64,000 bases of DNA, from assembly GCA_026874595.1 (NCBI GenBank), contig CM049307.1, positions 94,652,330-94,716,329 of the forward strand, read 5' to 3'. How positions within the stretch are numbered: position 1 is the first letter of the stretch; each line of letters starts with the position of its first letter. Positions 35,395 through 47,569 of the stretch are shown piece by piece. The notes below the pieces were generated by a model. The model was not told the DNA's origin and did no database searches. It saw only the letters and a list, made by a program, of their open reading frames with translations. Origin of the DNA: Sipunculus nudus (Eukaryota; Annelida; Sipuncula; Golfingiida; Sipunculidae). Position numbers and translations under genes: made by a program.

Positions 35395-38310
35395 TGTTTT
35401 TTTTCAAGCAGTCCGGCAGTTCATACCACATGTTAGCTGCAGCTACCGATCACCATACGTCTTGGTCTTGGTTAAGAGAATGCACAGCTGGATGGTTTAA
35501 TTAGATCTCAGAGATCTTCCTGGTGTTCTTACATCCAGCAGAACTTTAAGGTTCTGCGGTGCACCCCCATGTATTGCGTTATTTGTTTACAATAAAAGCA
35601 TATTTTGTTTTCTCCTCTCTATGGGTAACCGATGGAGAGCTAAGATGACAGGTTGTATATGATCATATTTGCTTGTCCTTTAACAACCCTGGCCGCAGTA
35701 TTCTGGACTCGCGACTCGCTGTAGCTTATGTGCGAGGAAGGCTAGCAAGGAGACTGTTACAATAATTCAAGCGGGATATTATAAGAGAGTATACCAGGGA
35801 CTTAGCTGGTTCAGTTGTTACGTAATGCTTAATACTAGCAATGTCTCATAACTGAGCAAACGCACACTTACACAGATGATTCACTAGGTCCTCCATGGTA
35901 AGGAACCTGTCAAAGAAAAACATCGTCTTTTATACAAGAAGCTGATAGAATGCTTTTGCCAACAACCTGTAGAGTGATCCTGTCATAGGGCTTGTACCTT
36001 GAGTAGAACGTTGTGAATTCTGTCTTCTCGTCGTCAGGTTTAAGTTTGTTTTCAAACATCCACGTTCTTACTAATTGAAGACAGGCTCCCATAAAATTAA
36101 GTCCTCGTCACTTCAGACGGAACTGAACGCAATACATTGTACATCTTGGTGTCATCAGCATAGAACACATTTTCAATTCCTGGATGTTGGATGTGGTTGC
36201 TGAGAGGCGTGGTGAAGAGACAGTAGGGTAACGGGCCGAAGACGGATCCTTTGGGAACGCCTTATTTAAAGCTTGTTGGGTAAGATCCCTCACTGCCTAG
36301 TATAACTCTCTGAGTCCGCTGAAAAGACTCAAACCAAGAAAGTGCTATTCTCGGATACAAAAGAATTTCCTGAGCAAGATGGAGAGGTCCAGAGTGTCGG
36401 ACGCTGATGATAGGTCGACAACAGGCTCCTCTATCAATGGCTTCGAGAATTATTATTAAAGAAGCCCTGTTTTAGTTGAATGTGACCTTTTATAAGAAGT
36501 TGTCCTCTTACTGTGCAGAAGATTAATACCAGGGTGAATTTCTAGCCTTGAAGCCACTATTTTCTCAAGTATCTTTGACAAAAATGTCATATTGGAAACT
36601 CGGCGATAATTCTCCATATGTTCTTATGTAAATGAAGCCTTTTTTATTAGTGGTCGAACATTTGCAGCTTTAAATTTCAAAAAGACAATCCCGCTCTGAA
36701 GCGATTTGTTTATAACGAATGTTAAGGTGGGCCCAAGTTCATGAAGACACATTTTTAGGAGCCATGTCGGAAATGGGTTTGACTCGCATGACTTAGTTAG
36801 GGCATCTGTAATCACCTATCTCACCTCAAACTCAGATGCTGCCTTGAAGTTACAATGTCTCTTACTAATGAACTCCTTGTCCAGTGGTGTATCGATAACG
36901 ATTTGGGTTGTTGTACAAGCATTGTCCAAGTATTAACGGATCAAAGCAATTCTCCTGCAAAGAAGGAGCAGACTGTTCAGCAAGCACTAACTCTGAGGAA
37001 TGTTGGGGAGGATCACGCTGTTCTGTTGCCCCATTAGTTCCTTCGCCTGCTTTACGTGAGATTCCTCATCGCCGCCACGGGCTACAATCTTCTCTGAATA
37101 GAAATCTAACTTTACTCTCTTGAGAAGCTTTTTCACTGTAACGCATTTTGCCTTGTTCATCTGACGATGGATTTCAAGGCCCGATCTCCGCCATTGTCGT
37201 TCAAGTTTGCGCTTTAGTTATTTCGCGCATGGCAAATCCTGATTATACAAGGCTGAGTATGGCTGTACAGCAATGGTCGTCTGTTGCAGAGGAGCCTGTG
37301 TGGAAACAAGATCACTTACAACCTCATTGAACAGCTCGAAAAGTTTATCATCTGAGCAATCCATAGGTGTGCTGAATGTGATGTTTACCAAGTCTTGCTC
37401 TAATTTACCAACACCAATAGATTTACGCTTTCTGTATGACACATCTTTGGTGGCTGCGGTTGTCTTGAAAGGAGAAGTGGTTAACATTACTGTATAATGA
37501 TCCCAAGATATATTTCCAACCTTATCGTATAGGGAAGGATCAACAAAAAGCACTTCCTCAACAGAATCCTTTGCAAGGATCACATCCAGGGAGTGACCGT
37601 TAACATGTGTGGGTGCTTTTACATGTTGGATCATTCCACATGCATCCAATATGCTGCAGAAATTCCGTTCAGAGATATCATTGAGGTAATTTAAGAGGAA
37701 ATTCATGTCTCGCAGGATATGAAGTCAGATTCCACAGCAACCTATGCGTCCATAAGAATATGTAATTCCTGAAGAATTTAAAGACCTTCAGTTCATTAGC
37801 ATGTGAGGGTGGGAGTCTCTTAACCACTTCTAGTCTGATTATTCAGCTTTCCAGTGAAAGGTGACAGGCCGTGAATTCAAACTGCCTATAGTGCCCTGTA
37901 TACTAGACTGGGGTACAGTAAGAGATACATTTGACTTGAAAATAACAGCTACGCCCCCGAACCCTCTATTTGGAGGTTGCATGTACTTCATTTTTGCATC
38001 CTGGAGGCAAACGTTCAGCTTCACAGGTCATGTCAACTGTTGTTTCGTGTCATGTCTCAGTAATTCCAACTACATCGAAATCATTTGCCACAATGAAATT
38101 ATTCACATACATGGTTTTGTTTTTGACATATATTAAGTAAGGTGACGTATCTTTCTAAGCCTTATTTTGCTTACTTCACAATTCCTGACATAGACCTGGC
38201 CTTGACCCTGACAGGTATTGCGTGTGGGCCCTCAACAAAATTCCCCAGATTAGCTCCAGTCTATCACCGAGGCTTCAGTTTTCCAGGAGTAAAACGCACA
38301 TCACTTGTAA
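35395..38310 (-). mobile_element. Decayed CR1-like LINE (endonuclease and reverse transcriptase)
   Basis: Read on the - strand from about 38300. A pre-endonuclease segment (VHFTPGKLKPR) comes first. The endonuclease shows NNFIVANDFDVVGITET near 38090 and GGVAVIFKSNVSL near 37960. Positions 37706-37218 encode a long open piece with NISWDHYTVML. RT follows: KSCESNPFPTWLLK (near 36790), a YADDT core in a shifted frame near 36150, then RTWMFENKLKPDDEKTEF (near 36060). The C terminus near 35400-35440 reads NMWYELPDCLK. Several frameshifts and stops make it inactive. It lies between units C and F. Confidence 0.8.
37218..37706 (-). pseudogene. LINE open fragment between endonuclease and RT
   Basis: 162 codons, the longest open stretch in the window. 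It starts with FLLNYLNDISERNF and contains LDVILAKDS, as in LINE endonuclease C-terminal regions. It is part of the CR1-like relic and not a host gene. Confidence 0.75.
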
Positions 38311-39420
38311 TGATCAACAAAAGAATACCGTACGACTGCGTACTGGCTATCTAGACAAGTTAATCAAAACGACGAACAAATTCCAATACAGCAAATTTTT
38401 CCTAGATCTGATGCTCTTATCCACTATTGGTAACTCGATCCAGTTATCTGACTCGATCCAGTTATCTATCCAGTCACGTAACAAGACCTGTCACAGGACG
38501 TTGACTTATAGTCTATATAAAGAGAAAATACAGTTACAAAACGCATCATTCTCTCCAATCCGGCAAACAGTATCTGTCCTCCTGAGAGAAATGGGATTTT
38601 CAGGTACGAAACAATGATGACAGAACTACATACTATATGTGAAATATATTTTCTAAGAACAATAAAAACGAATTAATAATGCGATTTTGGAAAATTCAGA
38701 ATACATTCCATATCTTATATTCATTATCATGCATTTTCATTTAAGCACAAAAATATTAGAGAAAGAGAGAACGAGAGAGAAAAATTAAGAATCAGAAGGG
38801 ACATAAGGAAAAAAAAAAAGAGGCGAGAAAGAGCGAAGGATGAATAAGAGAAATAATATGCTAATGAATGTATAAGCATAACCTTATACAATTTAGGAAT
38901 GATGGGAATTATATTCATTTCGTTTCAGTTTAGCGCACCTAGTAGAGACATATACTTATTAGCTATCGGACAATGGCACGATATGAGGAATGAGCATTAG
39001 GGTAAAAACATAAGCTCACTAAATAAGTTAATAGTACATTAATATACTATATAAGATGATGATTTATATCGTAATGCTCAGAGGTGAACTAACACATGTT
39101 ACTGAAGGAGGTAAAGGCAGTTCAGAAGTCAGGAGGTCGAGAAAACACGACGAGAAACTCGAGATGGAAGGAGTATTGATGAGCATCGTTCAGATGGTTC
39201 TTATGAGGATGCAATGAATTCTTACCGTATTGTTTTTCCCATGATGTTTAATTGTCAAGTATTTAAATGATACTCGATAAGACGAGCGCCATTTTTTATT
39301 GTCACTTAATAAGAAAATCGTCGGTTACATCGTTCGTTGTAGAATGCAAGACGAAAATAATATTCCATGAAACCAGAGTGTTCATAATCAAATATTGTTC
39401 GGTGAGTATATTCGAGTTAT
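38311..39420. other. Spacer between the LINE and pseudogene F
   Basis: No gene or clear repeat seen; a purine-rich GAGAGA tract lies near 38760-38835. Confidence 0.4.
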
Positions 39421-39655
39421 TTATGAACACATTGCTGGCTTCTCACAAATAACAATACAAGGTGTTGCTTCGTAGGAGCAGTACCACGTTAATTCGAATC
39501 GATGCAGTGAGACTGCAGTTCTTAGCTGCATCTGTAAAGTCGGCTGGGTGTTTATCCGGTTAAAGTAAACGATCTTATCCCCTGTTCTTCCCATATCCAC
39601 TTTCCGTCCACGAAACGTCCGCTTGTACAGAGTTCATAGCATATGCATATGAAAT
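39421..39655 (-). pseudogene. Unit F exon 4 remnant (second CTLD half)
   Basis: From TGTACAAGC at 39629 the reading is LCTSGRFVDGKWIWEE. One base is then missing (about 39580-39595), and the next frame gives KIVYFN...CIVICEKPAMCS and TAA at 39423-39421. No good acceptor is visible at the expected place. Confidence 0.75.
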
Positions 39656-39927
39656 GATAATAATGAAATGTCTTGGTTGATAGCCTTATCTGCTAAACAG
39701 ATATCTGAGGTATAAAAGTTACTCTTTTTATTTGTTAATATCATTATAATTGGGCTTGTGTTGTTGTGCGGTAAACGTTAAATGTATGTAGAAATATTGG
39801 TGGCTTCAATTAACAAAAACATCATAACATGAAAAATCTGTTCATATACGTTCAATGGTTACCCCTTCCCATCATTTATTTAAAACAAATGTTATCTCTG
39901 AAATAAAATGCTTTTTACGAGATATAG

Positions 39928-40380
39928 GCCCTCCCATTTTGTTCAAACTCTTGAAGGTAGGTTTAGCACCTACCCATTATGTTCAGACTCTTGAAGGTAG
40001 GTTTAGCACCTACCCATTATGTTCAGACTCTTGAAGGTAGGTTTAGCACCTACCCATTATGTTCAGACTCTTGAAGGTAGGTTTAGCACCTACCCATTAT
40101 GTTCAGACTCTTGAAGGTAGGTTTAGCACCTACCCACTATGTTCAGACTCTTGAAGCTAGGTTTAGCACCTACCCATTATGTTCAGACTCTTGAAGGTAG
40201 GTTTAGCACCTACCCATTATGTTCAGACTCTTGAAGGTGGGTTTAGCACCTACCCATTATGTTCAAACTCTTGAAGGTAAGTTTAGCACCTACCCATTAT
40301 GTTCAGACTCTTGAAGGTAGGTTTAGCACCTTCCCATTATGTTCAGACTCTTTAAGTTAAGATTACTACCTACCACTTTT
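39928..40380. repeat. 40-bp minisatellite, 11 copies, beside the exon 3 donor of F
   Basis: Exact 40-bp period (GTTCAGACTC TTGAAGGTAG and GTTTAGCACC TACCCATTAT), units starting every 40 bp from 39941 to 40341. The outer copies are the most diverged. Each holds the hairpin GGTAGGT-TTAGC-ACCTACC. On the - strand the array begins at the splice donor (GTAGGT) of the broken CTLD exon. It is not a CRISPR array: there are no unique spacers. Confidence 0.95.
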
Positions 40381-40567
40381 CACTGATGTGTCTTTGCTCC
40401 TATTCGCTTTCTATGCTCAGTACGATCCCTCCATCAGTTACCTCCACAGTCCTCCTTGGCATATTTCATGATCTAAATCTCTCGTGTAAGCCTGTAGCAG
40501 GACTCTTTGCCTTCATTACGGTCACCTTTTCCGGTCAGCAGATATCCAAATGGAAGGTTACACTTGC
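40374..40567 (-). pseudogene. Unit F exon 3 remnant (first CTLD half)
   Basis: 194 bp between a TTCTTCAG acceptor and a GTAGGT donor. It encodes KCNLPFGYLL, ESCYRL, then a stop, then KYAKEDC, a frameshift, TDGGIVLSIESE, a stop, and EQRHISEK. Functional copies are 189-201 bp and multiples of three. Confidence 0.8.
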
Positions 40568-41332
40568 CTGAAGAAAGTATCTTGTCATTAACCATACTCT
40601 ATGCCACTACCCTTGTCCATATTTTATTCAATGATTTTTTTAGAGATGTAGTAAAGTTTACCTGCATTTAGCTCAGCTGCTTATCAGGCAAATGGTTGGA
40701 TTACTTTTAGTATCTAAATGCAATATAATACTCTCCCATCTATGGACTCCATATGACTAATTCAGATTCATATGACTGACCAGATTGACAGTCTTCGACA
40801 AAAAAAGGAATTATCTATTATCCCATCGAAACATAGATATGGCTACTTGAAATGACAACATCGTTTTCGCTGCTCTTTCTAGACAGGTGAACCCGTTACT
40901 GCCTTTGATAATAGTTAAATAGAAAATTAACACAAAAAAATTAATTTGAAAGAAATATCGTGAAATATTTTGTGTACCTGTGTGTTGAAAAAGAGTATGG
41001 AAATCACTAACGAAATGCATAGCTCCTCCGTCTTAACATCAATATTTTCATAAAAAATATAAAAACCAAATTGATGAGTCACTCAATATTCTCGAGAAAT
41101 CCACAATTCTATAAGGAGTCTGTAATCGAGAAAAAAAATTCTTAATATGAAGGAGTTAAAGCCTCTAAAAATACTTGATTCTGTCTAAAAAAAATGGCAA
41201 ATGACCGGATAATATCAACAGTGTGTGTGATTACACACTCGGTGGCAATGACCAACATGAGGCCGTCGGTATAACTGTCGAAGTTTCAAGCTGTATAAGG
41301 AAGATATACATGTCTTAAATGTGTACATTTAC

Positions 41333-41528
41333 CACATATATTGGCGGGTACGTTTACAACGGAACCATTTGTTATTTTTTCTTGTTTTCTAGTCACCCTG
41401 ATCAGAGTAACTTTGACTTCTCAATGTCCCGACCCTTCCGGACGAGAACAATATCCTAGACACGGGAATTCTGCGACTGCCCTTTTGCCAGAAATGTCCT
41501 AGGTCGCCTCATAGCTGTAGAGCTTCAG
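41333..41528 (-). pseudogene. Unit F exon 2 remnant (N-terminal CxGY module)
   Basis: It encodes AVAEFPCLGYCSRPEG, then a stop, then VKVTLIRVTRKQ and VNVPANIC with the donor GTAAATG in phase 1. This matches the exon-2 ends of A and B (TGTG before GTAAAT). A stop precedes the CLGY motif. The 5' boundary is uncertain. Confidence 0.7.
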
Positions 41529-41867
41529 CTGCAGCACATAGTACAGAATGAAAAAAAGATACCTTTACGCAAGCGTACGTAATGTTTTTTTAAATATCTA
41601 ATTCATCCGATCTCTTTCATAAAAATTTCCTGAGTGTTTGTCCTTCGTGATTCCCAGATATTGCAATATTCATATATTCAAGTATGCACATTGCTCTAGG
41701 GATCGATGTTACTATTTTATATGTATAAGTATAAATATATCAAGATATAACCATACGATTGAGAAAGTTGAGTTTATATGTAACATTGACATTTGCTGAT
41801 CTTACTTATTTCAGTATGATTGCTATATGAAGGGAGAAATGGTCCAGTCACAGGTCAAGCCTATCCC

Positions 41868-41874
<7 letters not shown>

Positions 41875-41912
<38 letters not shown>
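41875..41912. repeat. (CT)n microsatellite
   Basis: A CT run of about 19 repeats upstream of pseudogene F on its strand. Confidence 0.9.
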
Positions 41913-41916
<4 letters not shown>

Positions 41917-43092
41917 TTCTCACTCTCTCTATTTCTCCCTATCTGTGTTTTCATTTTTTCATTTGTCTGGCGTGTAAGTATCTATTAACGAATGCCAAGT
42001 ATGGTAATATGGTTTTCTTATAAAAGCAGTACTTGTTATATTTCTATATTCAAACAGATAGTGCAGTCTTATTCAAAACCAACATATAACACTATTTTTT
42101 TATCAAACGTTTATTTGTTTGTCGCTATAAAAAAGGGACGTGTTTTTGGCACCTTGTTATTTATATGTAATTGTGTGCGTTCACAGGCAGTCTGAATACT
42201 GATATGAATTATAACAGAATTGCACTGAAATTCACAAATAACAGATTTAATTATCACACTGAGCCTTCTTGCCACATGGTTCACGTGATATCCTCTGTCC
42301 CTTAATACGGGATACAGTTGCAGTTGTTTGTTATTGCTGTGAAGACTTTTCATTCAGACCTTCACCAGTGTTGGGAGTTTAATTTCTTTTGCGTTAATCT
42401 GTGCAACCAAACTCATTGTCAAAGGTTGGTACTTTAATAGATTGGCTGGTACTTATCACCCTGGTCATCTTAATTCCATGCGTTCTTATTGTTTCTGTAA
42501 TGCGACAATAATCTCGACATAGAAATTCCTTTGTATTAGGTAGTGTCAGTAGGCAAACAGTTTTCCCATTCATCCAAACTTGAGATAAGAAAGGAAAATA
42601 AAATCCGTATACATATTTTTAGTATTAGCTATTAATATGTTTATAAAAATACAATTGTTGCATGTATATATATATATTGAAATTATTCAGTTTTACATTT
42701 GATAGAGAGAACTATTCTTTAATCCAGAATATTGACTACATTTCTGTGGTTCATTTGTTTATTGTATATTGTAGCTATGACCAGCAAATTTACATTTTAC
42801 AGTTACACACACGAACACAAAACTCAAACCTATACCACTGAACATGGTCGACGTTCGTTGGATTTCTATCATATTTCATTGTAATAATACTCACAAAGTT
42901 CATTTGCATAGAGGGTATGATACAGGGACCATTTTAGCTCTACAGATAAAATTCGTCTCATTATAAAATATTGCTTAATAATCGTTATCAATAAATAATT
43001 AATACAAAAAAAATAATTTTTCGTTAACCTTTCATCTCCAATTAACTTTTTATCAGAAGAATTTGACGTTTCCCTATTGTTTGGATACTTAC

Positions 43093-43186
43093 CAGCTCTA
43101 CCATTACTTTCTGGTAGCCCATCACGACCCGCAATCTGTAAAACGGTATCTGTAATCTCTTGTAACATAAGGCTCTGCTTTTCCAT
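43093..43186 (-). CDS. Candidate coding exon, unknown protein
   Basis: On the - strand an ATG-led frame reads MEKQSLMLQ...GRDGLPESNGRAG and stops at a strong donor GTAAGTAT in phase 1 (94 bp if the ATG is used). An internal acceptor (GATTACAG at about 43150) would instead give a 57-bp phase 1-1 exon. It shares phase 1 with the candidate exon at 46660-46851, so the two might belong to one gene. No domain recognised. Confidence 0.3.
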
Positions 43187-43589
43187 GATTGATAATTTAT
43201 TTTAAAAGCAAATCCAAAGCTACATATTCCTACAAAGTCTACTCGTTAAATACATCAGCTTTATAAAAACAGTGTTTGCTATATCTTATATGATGCCAGG
43301 TCTTCAGCATTTTAATTTGATTTTATATTCTCCTCTCAGTCACCATATTGATTTTCGACATTAAATTCTAGTCAAACAAATGCACTTGACAGTCGTTGCT
43401 GCCATTTTAGGATAATATTTACTCTCCGATTGGTTTGTCTGTTCGTGCCCTTGTGACCTGACTAAGTCAATAAAGAGACTTACTTATTGTCGAAAAAAAT
43501 CTTATTCTCTCTATCTCTTTCTCTGAAAAAGTTCATTGAAAATGATAACATATGATAGTATGATTTGATTATTTATATTATATTACAAC

Positions 43590-43591
<2 letters not shown>

Positions 43592-43660
<69 letters not shown>
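43592..43660. repeat. (TA)n-(TG)n microsatellite
   Basis: TA run of about 25 repeats followed by TG repeats; it accounts for the Ile-Tyr ORFs here. Confidence 0.9.
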
Positions 43661-45223
43661 CGGTATTGTTTCCCAGTGATTTTCGTGGTGGTAAATGGAT
43701 TTGTTTGATGAACAACCGGCCTCTCCTGAGATATCGGCACATCCCGAACCAATCAAAGCTGGCAAGCGTTTGCCTGATTTCTTCTGACTTCGTATGCACC
43801 TTTCCTCCTGTTGACTTTACCCGCTGGAAGGTTCTTAGGATGCGTGGTACTATTCACATATTTTTTTATTTCCGTATGACCTAGAGGCTTTGTAAGCCGA
43901 TAATACCCGAGGCATTGTGTTATCTGTAATTCTCAGTTTCACCATCGTGGATGCACTCTATTTCATCTCTCTGCCATTTGCATTATGATTAAGCATCCAA
44001 ACTGATTTGATATAGAAAAAATGTTATTTAAGATATAAGCACAGGATTAATATTTTATTGATCAAATTCCTATTGAAAAATAATCACGTTCCTATGGTAG
44101 GTGTGTTTGAGTGATCTGCAAAAGTTGAATATCTTCATACTTTACACCAAGATGCACACCGTTTTTACATTAATTAGTGGATGATGCAACCAGTCAACGG
44201 ACTAAAACAGTGATAAACTGAAATAGAAATGACTTTCTTACACAAGGTTATACAGAAGGATACCATTTTCATTGTGGTAATGATGGGTGAGTTCCTACCT
44301 CCCTGAAATAAAAGAGCATAGGTATGAAATAAATATCAATATTTTAAATTTTAATATTTTTTACCACAAGTACAGTACATAATTGCAACATACACTTCTA
44401 TGCTCTGTATTGCTCAAAATGAGTACAGGACCTGTAGTTCCTTACAAGTAGTGAACGTCAACATCTTTATGTAAAAGCAATAATTTTCTCTATGATTATT
44501 TTATCGCTTTACATCAGGTCGCAAAGTAAACAGGTTAAGCAAGTTGAGGACACACCTTGTAGTTAGCAGCCGATGTGGCGATTTCTTGTGGATTCCCTTC
44601 TTAAGATACCTATTCAAATACTATGAATATGATCATTAAACACCATAGAATGTTTTATGCAGGGCATTGTTGTTCCTTTAGAAATATTTATGATTCACTC
44701 ATAACTGTCAAAGCTGTTTACACCTTGTTAATCCTGGATCTTTTTACCTGTTAGAGTACTTTTATATTTTCACGCTGGTGTTTTCTATTGAATCCCTTGA
44801 TTAAATACTTCATTTTTGTAAAAATTGTAAAGAATTGTATCAGTATATTTCTGATCCTTTTATAAATATCTCAGCATGTTATTCCAAATCATTTATATTT
44901 AGGGTATTTTGATATATTTATATTTCCCTGTGGAGAATCCATTCGTTTAATACTTAGGTGTCAAGGTATTGTCTTTATTTTTTTTTATAATAATGACAGA
45001 GTAATGTTTACCAGTTCGTTCAATTTAAGTGCTAAGTGTTAGAAAACATCTAGTCAGTCACTAGACTGGCAGTTGTCACCTTTCCATTATAAGATATGTT
45101 CTCCATGCATTCGTAGAATGTGAAAGGTAATCAAAAACCATGGAAATTACAGAAAATCAAATATGTATTTATACAGGAACAGTATGCAATTTCAGCATAA
45201 GCTTCCTTAATTATTATTAAGTA

Positions 45224-45672
45224 AGGCCATTCACTTGGGTTGTATCGATATACTGTTATATGGATAAATATCTATACGCCAACGCTTATACCTTTACCGA
45301 TACGCTATGCATGTTGAATCGTCGTATCGTTGAAACAAAAAATATGCATACAAATGTAGATAAAAGTCATACAACCCTTTTCTTGAATATAATCTGAGTT
45401 ACTTTTTAAGTTTCAGTTGCCTTTTATTTATTATATTTACATTAAATAAGATCACGTATTGTCGTTTGATTGACTGGCTGAGGAATGTGTATAAAGTTCT
45501 GGGTGCTTCTATGATAGGGTGGCGCTTTTTATCGACGAAAGACTAATACTACGGTGTCTTTTATTCGTAAACTATAGCCTTTAACCACGGCGCATCGTCA
45601 ATTGGTATCGGGTTTCGGTTTAAGTATATCCCATATACATTGCACAAATCGGCTAGCGGAAACCCGGCCCTA
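45224..45672. mobile_element. Possible hAT-like relic
   Basis: The right end reads AAACCCGGCCCTA (TAGGGCCGGGTTT inverted), and the interior has TATCGATA and TATCGTTG motifs like the element at 29720-30425. The left end is poorly preserved and no target-site duplication is evident. Confidence 0.3.
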
Positions 45673-46221
45673 ATATTTACACGTCTCCCAATACGACTGA
45701 GGCGTAAATTGTGAAACCAAGAATAAGTACATATATTTAAAACAAATTTCTATAAAATGTATATCACATATGCCATTTTTTTTTGGGGGGGGGGGGGGTT
45801 CGAAGAAAATGATCCTGTTCTGGTTCTGTTTCACGTGGAAAAGATTTAAATTGCAGGAAATATATATGTTGCTACGAACAATTTTCTTCAGGGGCGTACT
45901 TGAAAGATTTGCGTTATTTAAAAAAATACCCCAGTTTGAAACCTGCCAGCACTTTTCTAACCACATAAACCAAGCCTTTAAAACCTTTGATTTGAAGAAG
46001 GGAAACCATCATATCTTTTCAGCAAATAACAGCTGACGTCAGACTGCGTAATTCCTCAGAAATGTTCTGAATTTTATGAATTGTCCCATGGTTCTTTCGT
46101 GTGAACATCGACAGAGATCCTGTTTTGGGCATCTCCGGTGGATGCAGCTGTTTGAGCGGATGGAAATAATCGGTTAATGCGTTAGTCGCAAGGTCAGGGG
46201 CTGTGAGGTCTTATGTGTGGC

Positions 46222-46224
<3 letters not shown>

Positions 46225-46282
<58 letters not shown>
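46225..46282. repeat. (CT)n-(TA)n microsatellite
   Basis: CT run then TA run. The preceding 110 bp (GGTTAATGCGTTAGTCGCAAGG) has a SINE-like look but no clear A and B boxes. Confidence 0.85.
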
Positions 46283-46287
<5 letters not shown>

Positions 46288-46659
46288 AATATATATCATG
46301 CTGCGTGACTTCTTTGAGAAAATACGATGTGTCATCTCATAAGTTATCAGATCATCAGTGAAAATCAGTTTAAACATCACGCCTAAAGAAATATAAATAC
46401 ACTCAAAATGATGGAGACAATACTTCTCGTCTTAAAAATCTTATAAATAAAATTGATCGCGCAGTTTTGGATTGGCGTTTCTTAACAAATCGCATCAGAA
46501 TGTTAGAAATAAAAGCCGGCCTCTATGTGTCTAGTTCAGAAATCAGAGTTCGAGAGGGGAAACAGAAATTTCCCAAACGTCATGTCTTTAAATCTGCATA
46601 GGCATATGAAATTCACGGATTCTACTGAATGCACATGAACAAAAATCATTTCTACTCAC

Positions 46660-46851
46660 CACCGGCCATGAAGAAGTAAGCTACTAATTTGCTCAGCAAG
46701 ACTCGCGGAGTTCGTCGTACGGCATTTGCAATTTGTGGGAGATCGTTACACGTATAGAACTGCGTTGGTTCAGGGATGTTTAAGTCATAATTAAAGTTAA
46801 TGTGGGGAAGGCTTGTATAGGTGTTGGCGTCCGTTTCTGTGATTTTCTGTC
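46660..46851 (-). CDS. Candidate coding exon, unknown protein
   Basis: 192 bp on the - strand, open throughout, between a pyrimidine-rich acceptor ending AATCACAG and the strong donor GTGAGT, phase 1 at both ends. It encodes a non-repetitive 64-residue segment with PHINFNYDLNIPEPTQFYTC, DLPQIANAV and LVAYFFMAGG. Unlike most ORFs here it has good exon form and no low-complexity bias. I do not recognise the family. It would belong to a gene running opposite to the lectins. Confidence 0.4.
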
Positions 46852-47009
46852 CTGTGATTAGCAAAAAATAATGCCAAAGCTTTGATCAAAATGTGTCGGC
46901 TTGTTTACATAAGCAGTAGGTGTATTTGTAATTCAAGTACCGTAATGTAATAGGTTGGTATTGAGTTGACGAATACATTGTTTAGAATAGTAATTATGCA
47001 TTTTTTTTA

Positions 47010-47011
<2 letters not shown>

Positions 47012-47041
<30 letters not shown>

Positions 47042-47133
47042 CATCTTATATAGTAATATATAAATAATATAGTAATATTTATTATATAGAATAGTAACTA
47101 TTCATTTTTTATATCTATCTATCTATCTATCTG

Positions 47134-47200
<67 letters not shown>

Positions 47201-47206
47201 ATATAT
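47012..47206. repeat. (ATCT)n, (CT)n, (TA)n, (GT)n microsatellites
   Basis: ATCT repeats at about 47012-47046 and 47115-47150, then CT, TA and GT runs. The segment AGAATAGTAA(C/T)TAT...ATCTATCTATC is itself duplicated. Confidence 0.9.
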
Positions 47207-47421
47207 AGAAGATATATTTTTATTTACGATAGTTTATATTTTCTTCAATTCATCTGAATTTGACCCAATAAAAAATTGATATCAGAAACTTTACACTTTA
47301 ACCAGGTTATAAATATAATGAAATGAGGATAATTCTTTATTTTTTGAGAACCCATCATTTCAGTTGGAATGTTGATATATTACATTTTTCCTTAGTAGAA
47401 ATGACAGTGTTTTGGTTCTAG

Positions 47422-47423
<2 letters not shown>

Positions 47424-47462
<39 letters not shown>
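47424..47462. repeat. (AT)n microsatellite
   Basis: About 18 AT repeats upstream of unit D. Confidence 0.9.
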
Positions 47463-47463
<1 letters not shown>

Positions 47464-47569
47464 AATATATAAAATTTCGTATGTGTGTATGTTTATTTAT
47501 TATACATACGTGTTTGTCTTTGTTTCAGGTACTGATATATAAAATGTATTTTATACAAACTCATGGTGA

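Larger units (their letters stand above)
39421..41528 (-). pseudogene. Unit F: inverted, broken C-type-lectin-like gene
   Basis: Three exons of the family lie on the - strand in gene order: N-terminal module (about 41528-41333), first CTLD half (40567-40374) and second CTLD half (about 39655-39421). All three carry stops or frameshifts, so no long ORF reveals them. Family marks remain: EFPCLGY then an exon end TGTG before GTAAAT; ESCYRL, IVLSIESE, EQRHISEK; LCTSGRF, DGKWIW, VYFN and CEKPAMCS before TAA. The C terminus is closest to unit D (CEKPTICS), so F belongs to the D/E subfamily. No signal exon was found upstream. The opposite orientation implies an inversion or an inverted duplication. 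Confidence 0.75.

Noticed and set aside
37218-37706. Independent host gene
   Set aside because: Its motifs and neighbours place it inside the CR1-like LINE.
39941-40380. CRISPR-like array
   Set aside because: The 40-bp units are joined directly with no unique spacers, and the setting is an animal genome; it is a minisatellite.
46100-46220. tRNA-derived SINE next to a CT microsatellite
   Set aside because: Suggestive wording of the sequence but no clear A-box and B-box pair at the right spacing.
46660-46851. Von Willebrand A or copine-type domain end
   Set aside because: A faint resemblance in the QFYTC...LPQIANAV region is too short and lacks the metal-site motif; left as unknown.
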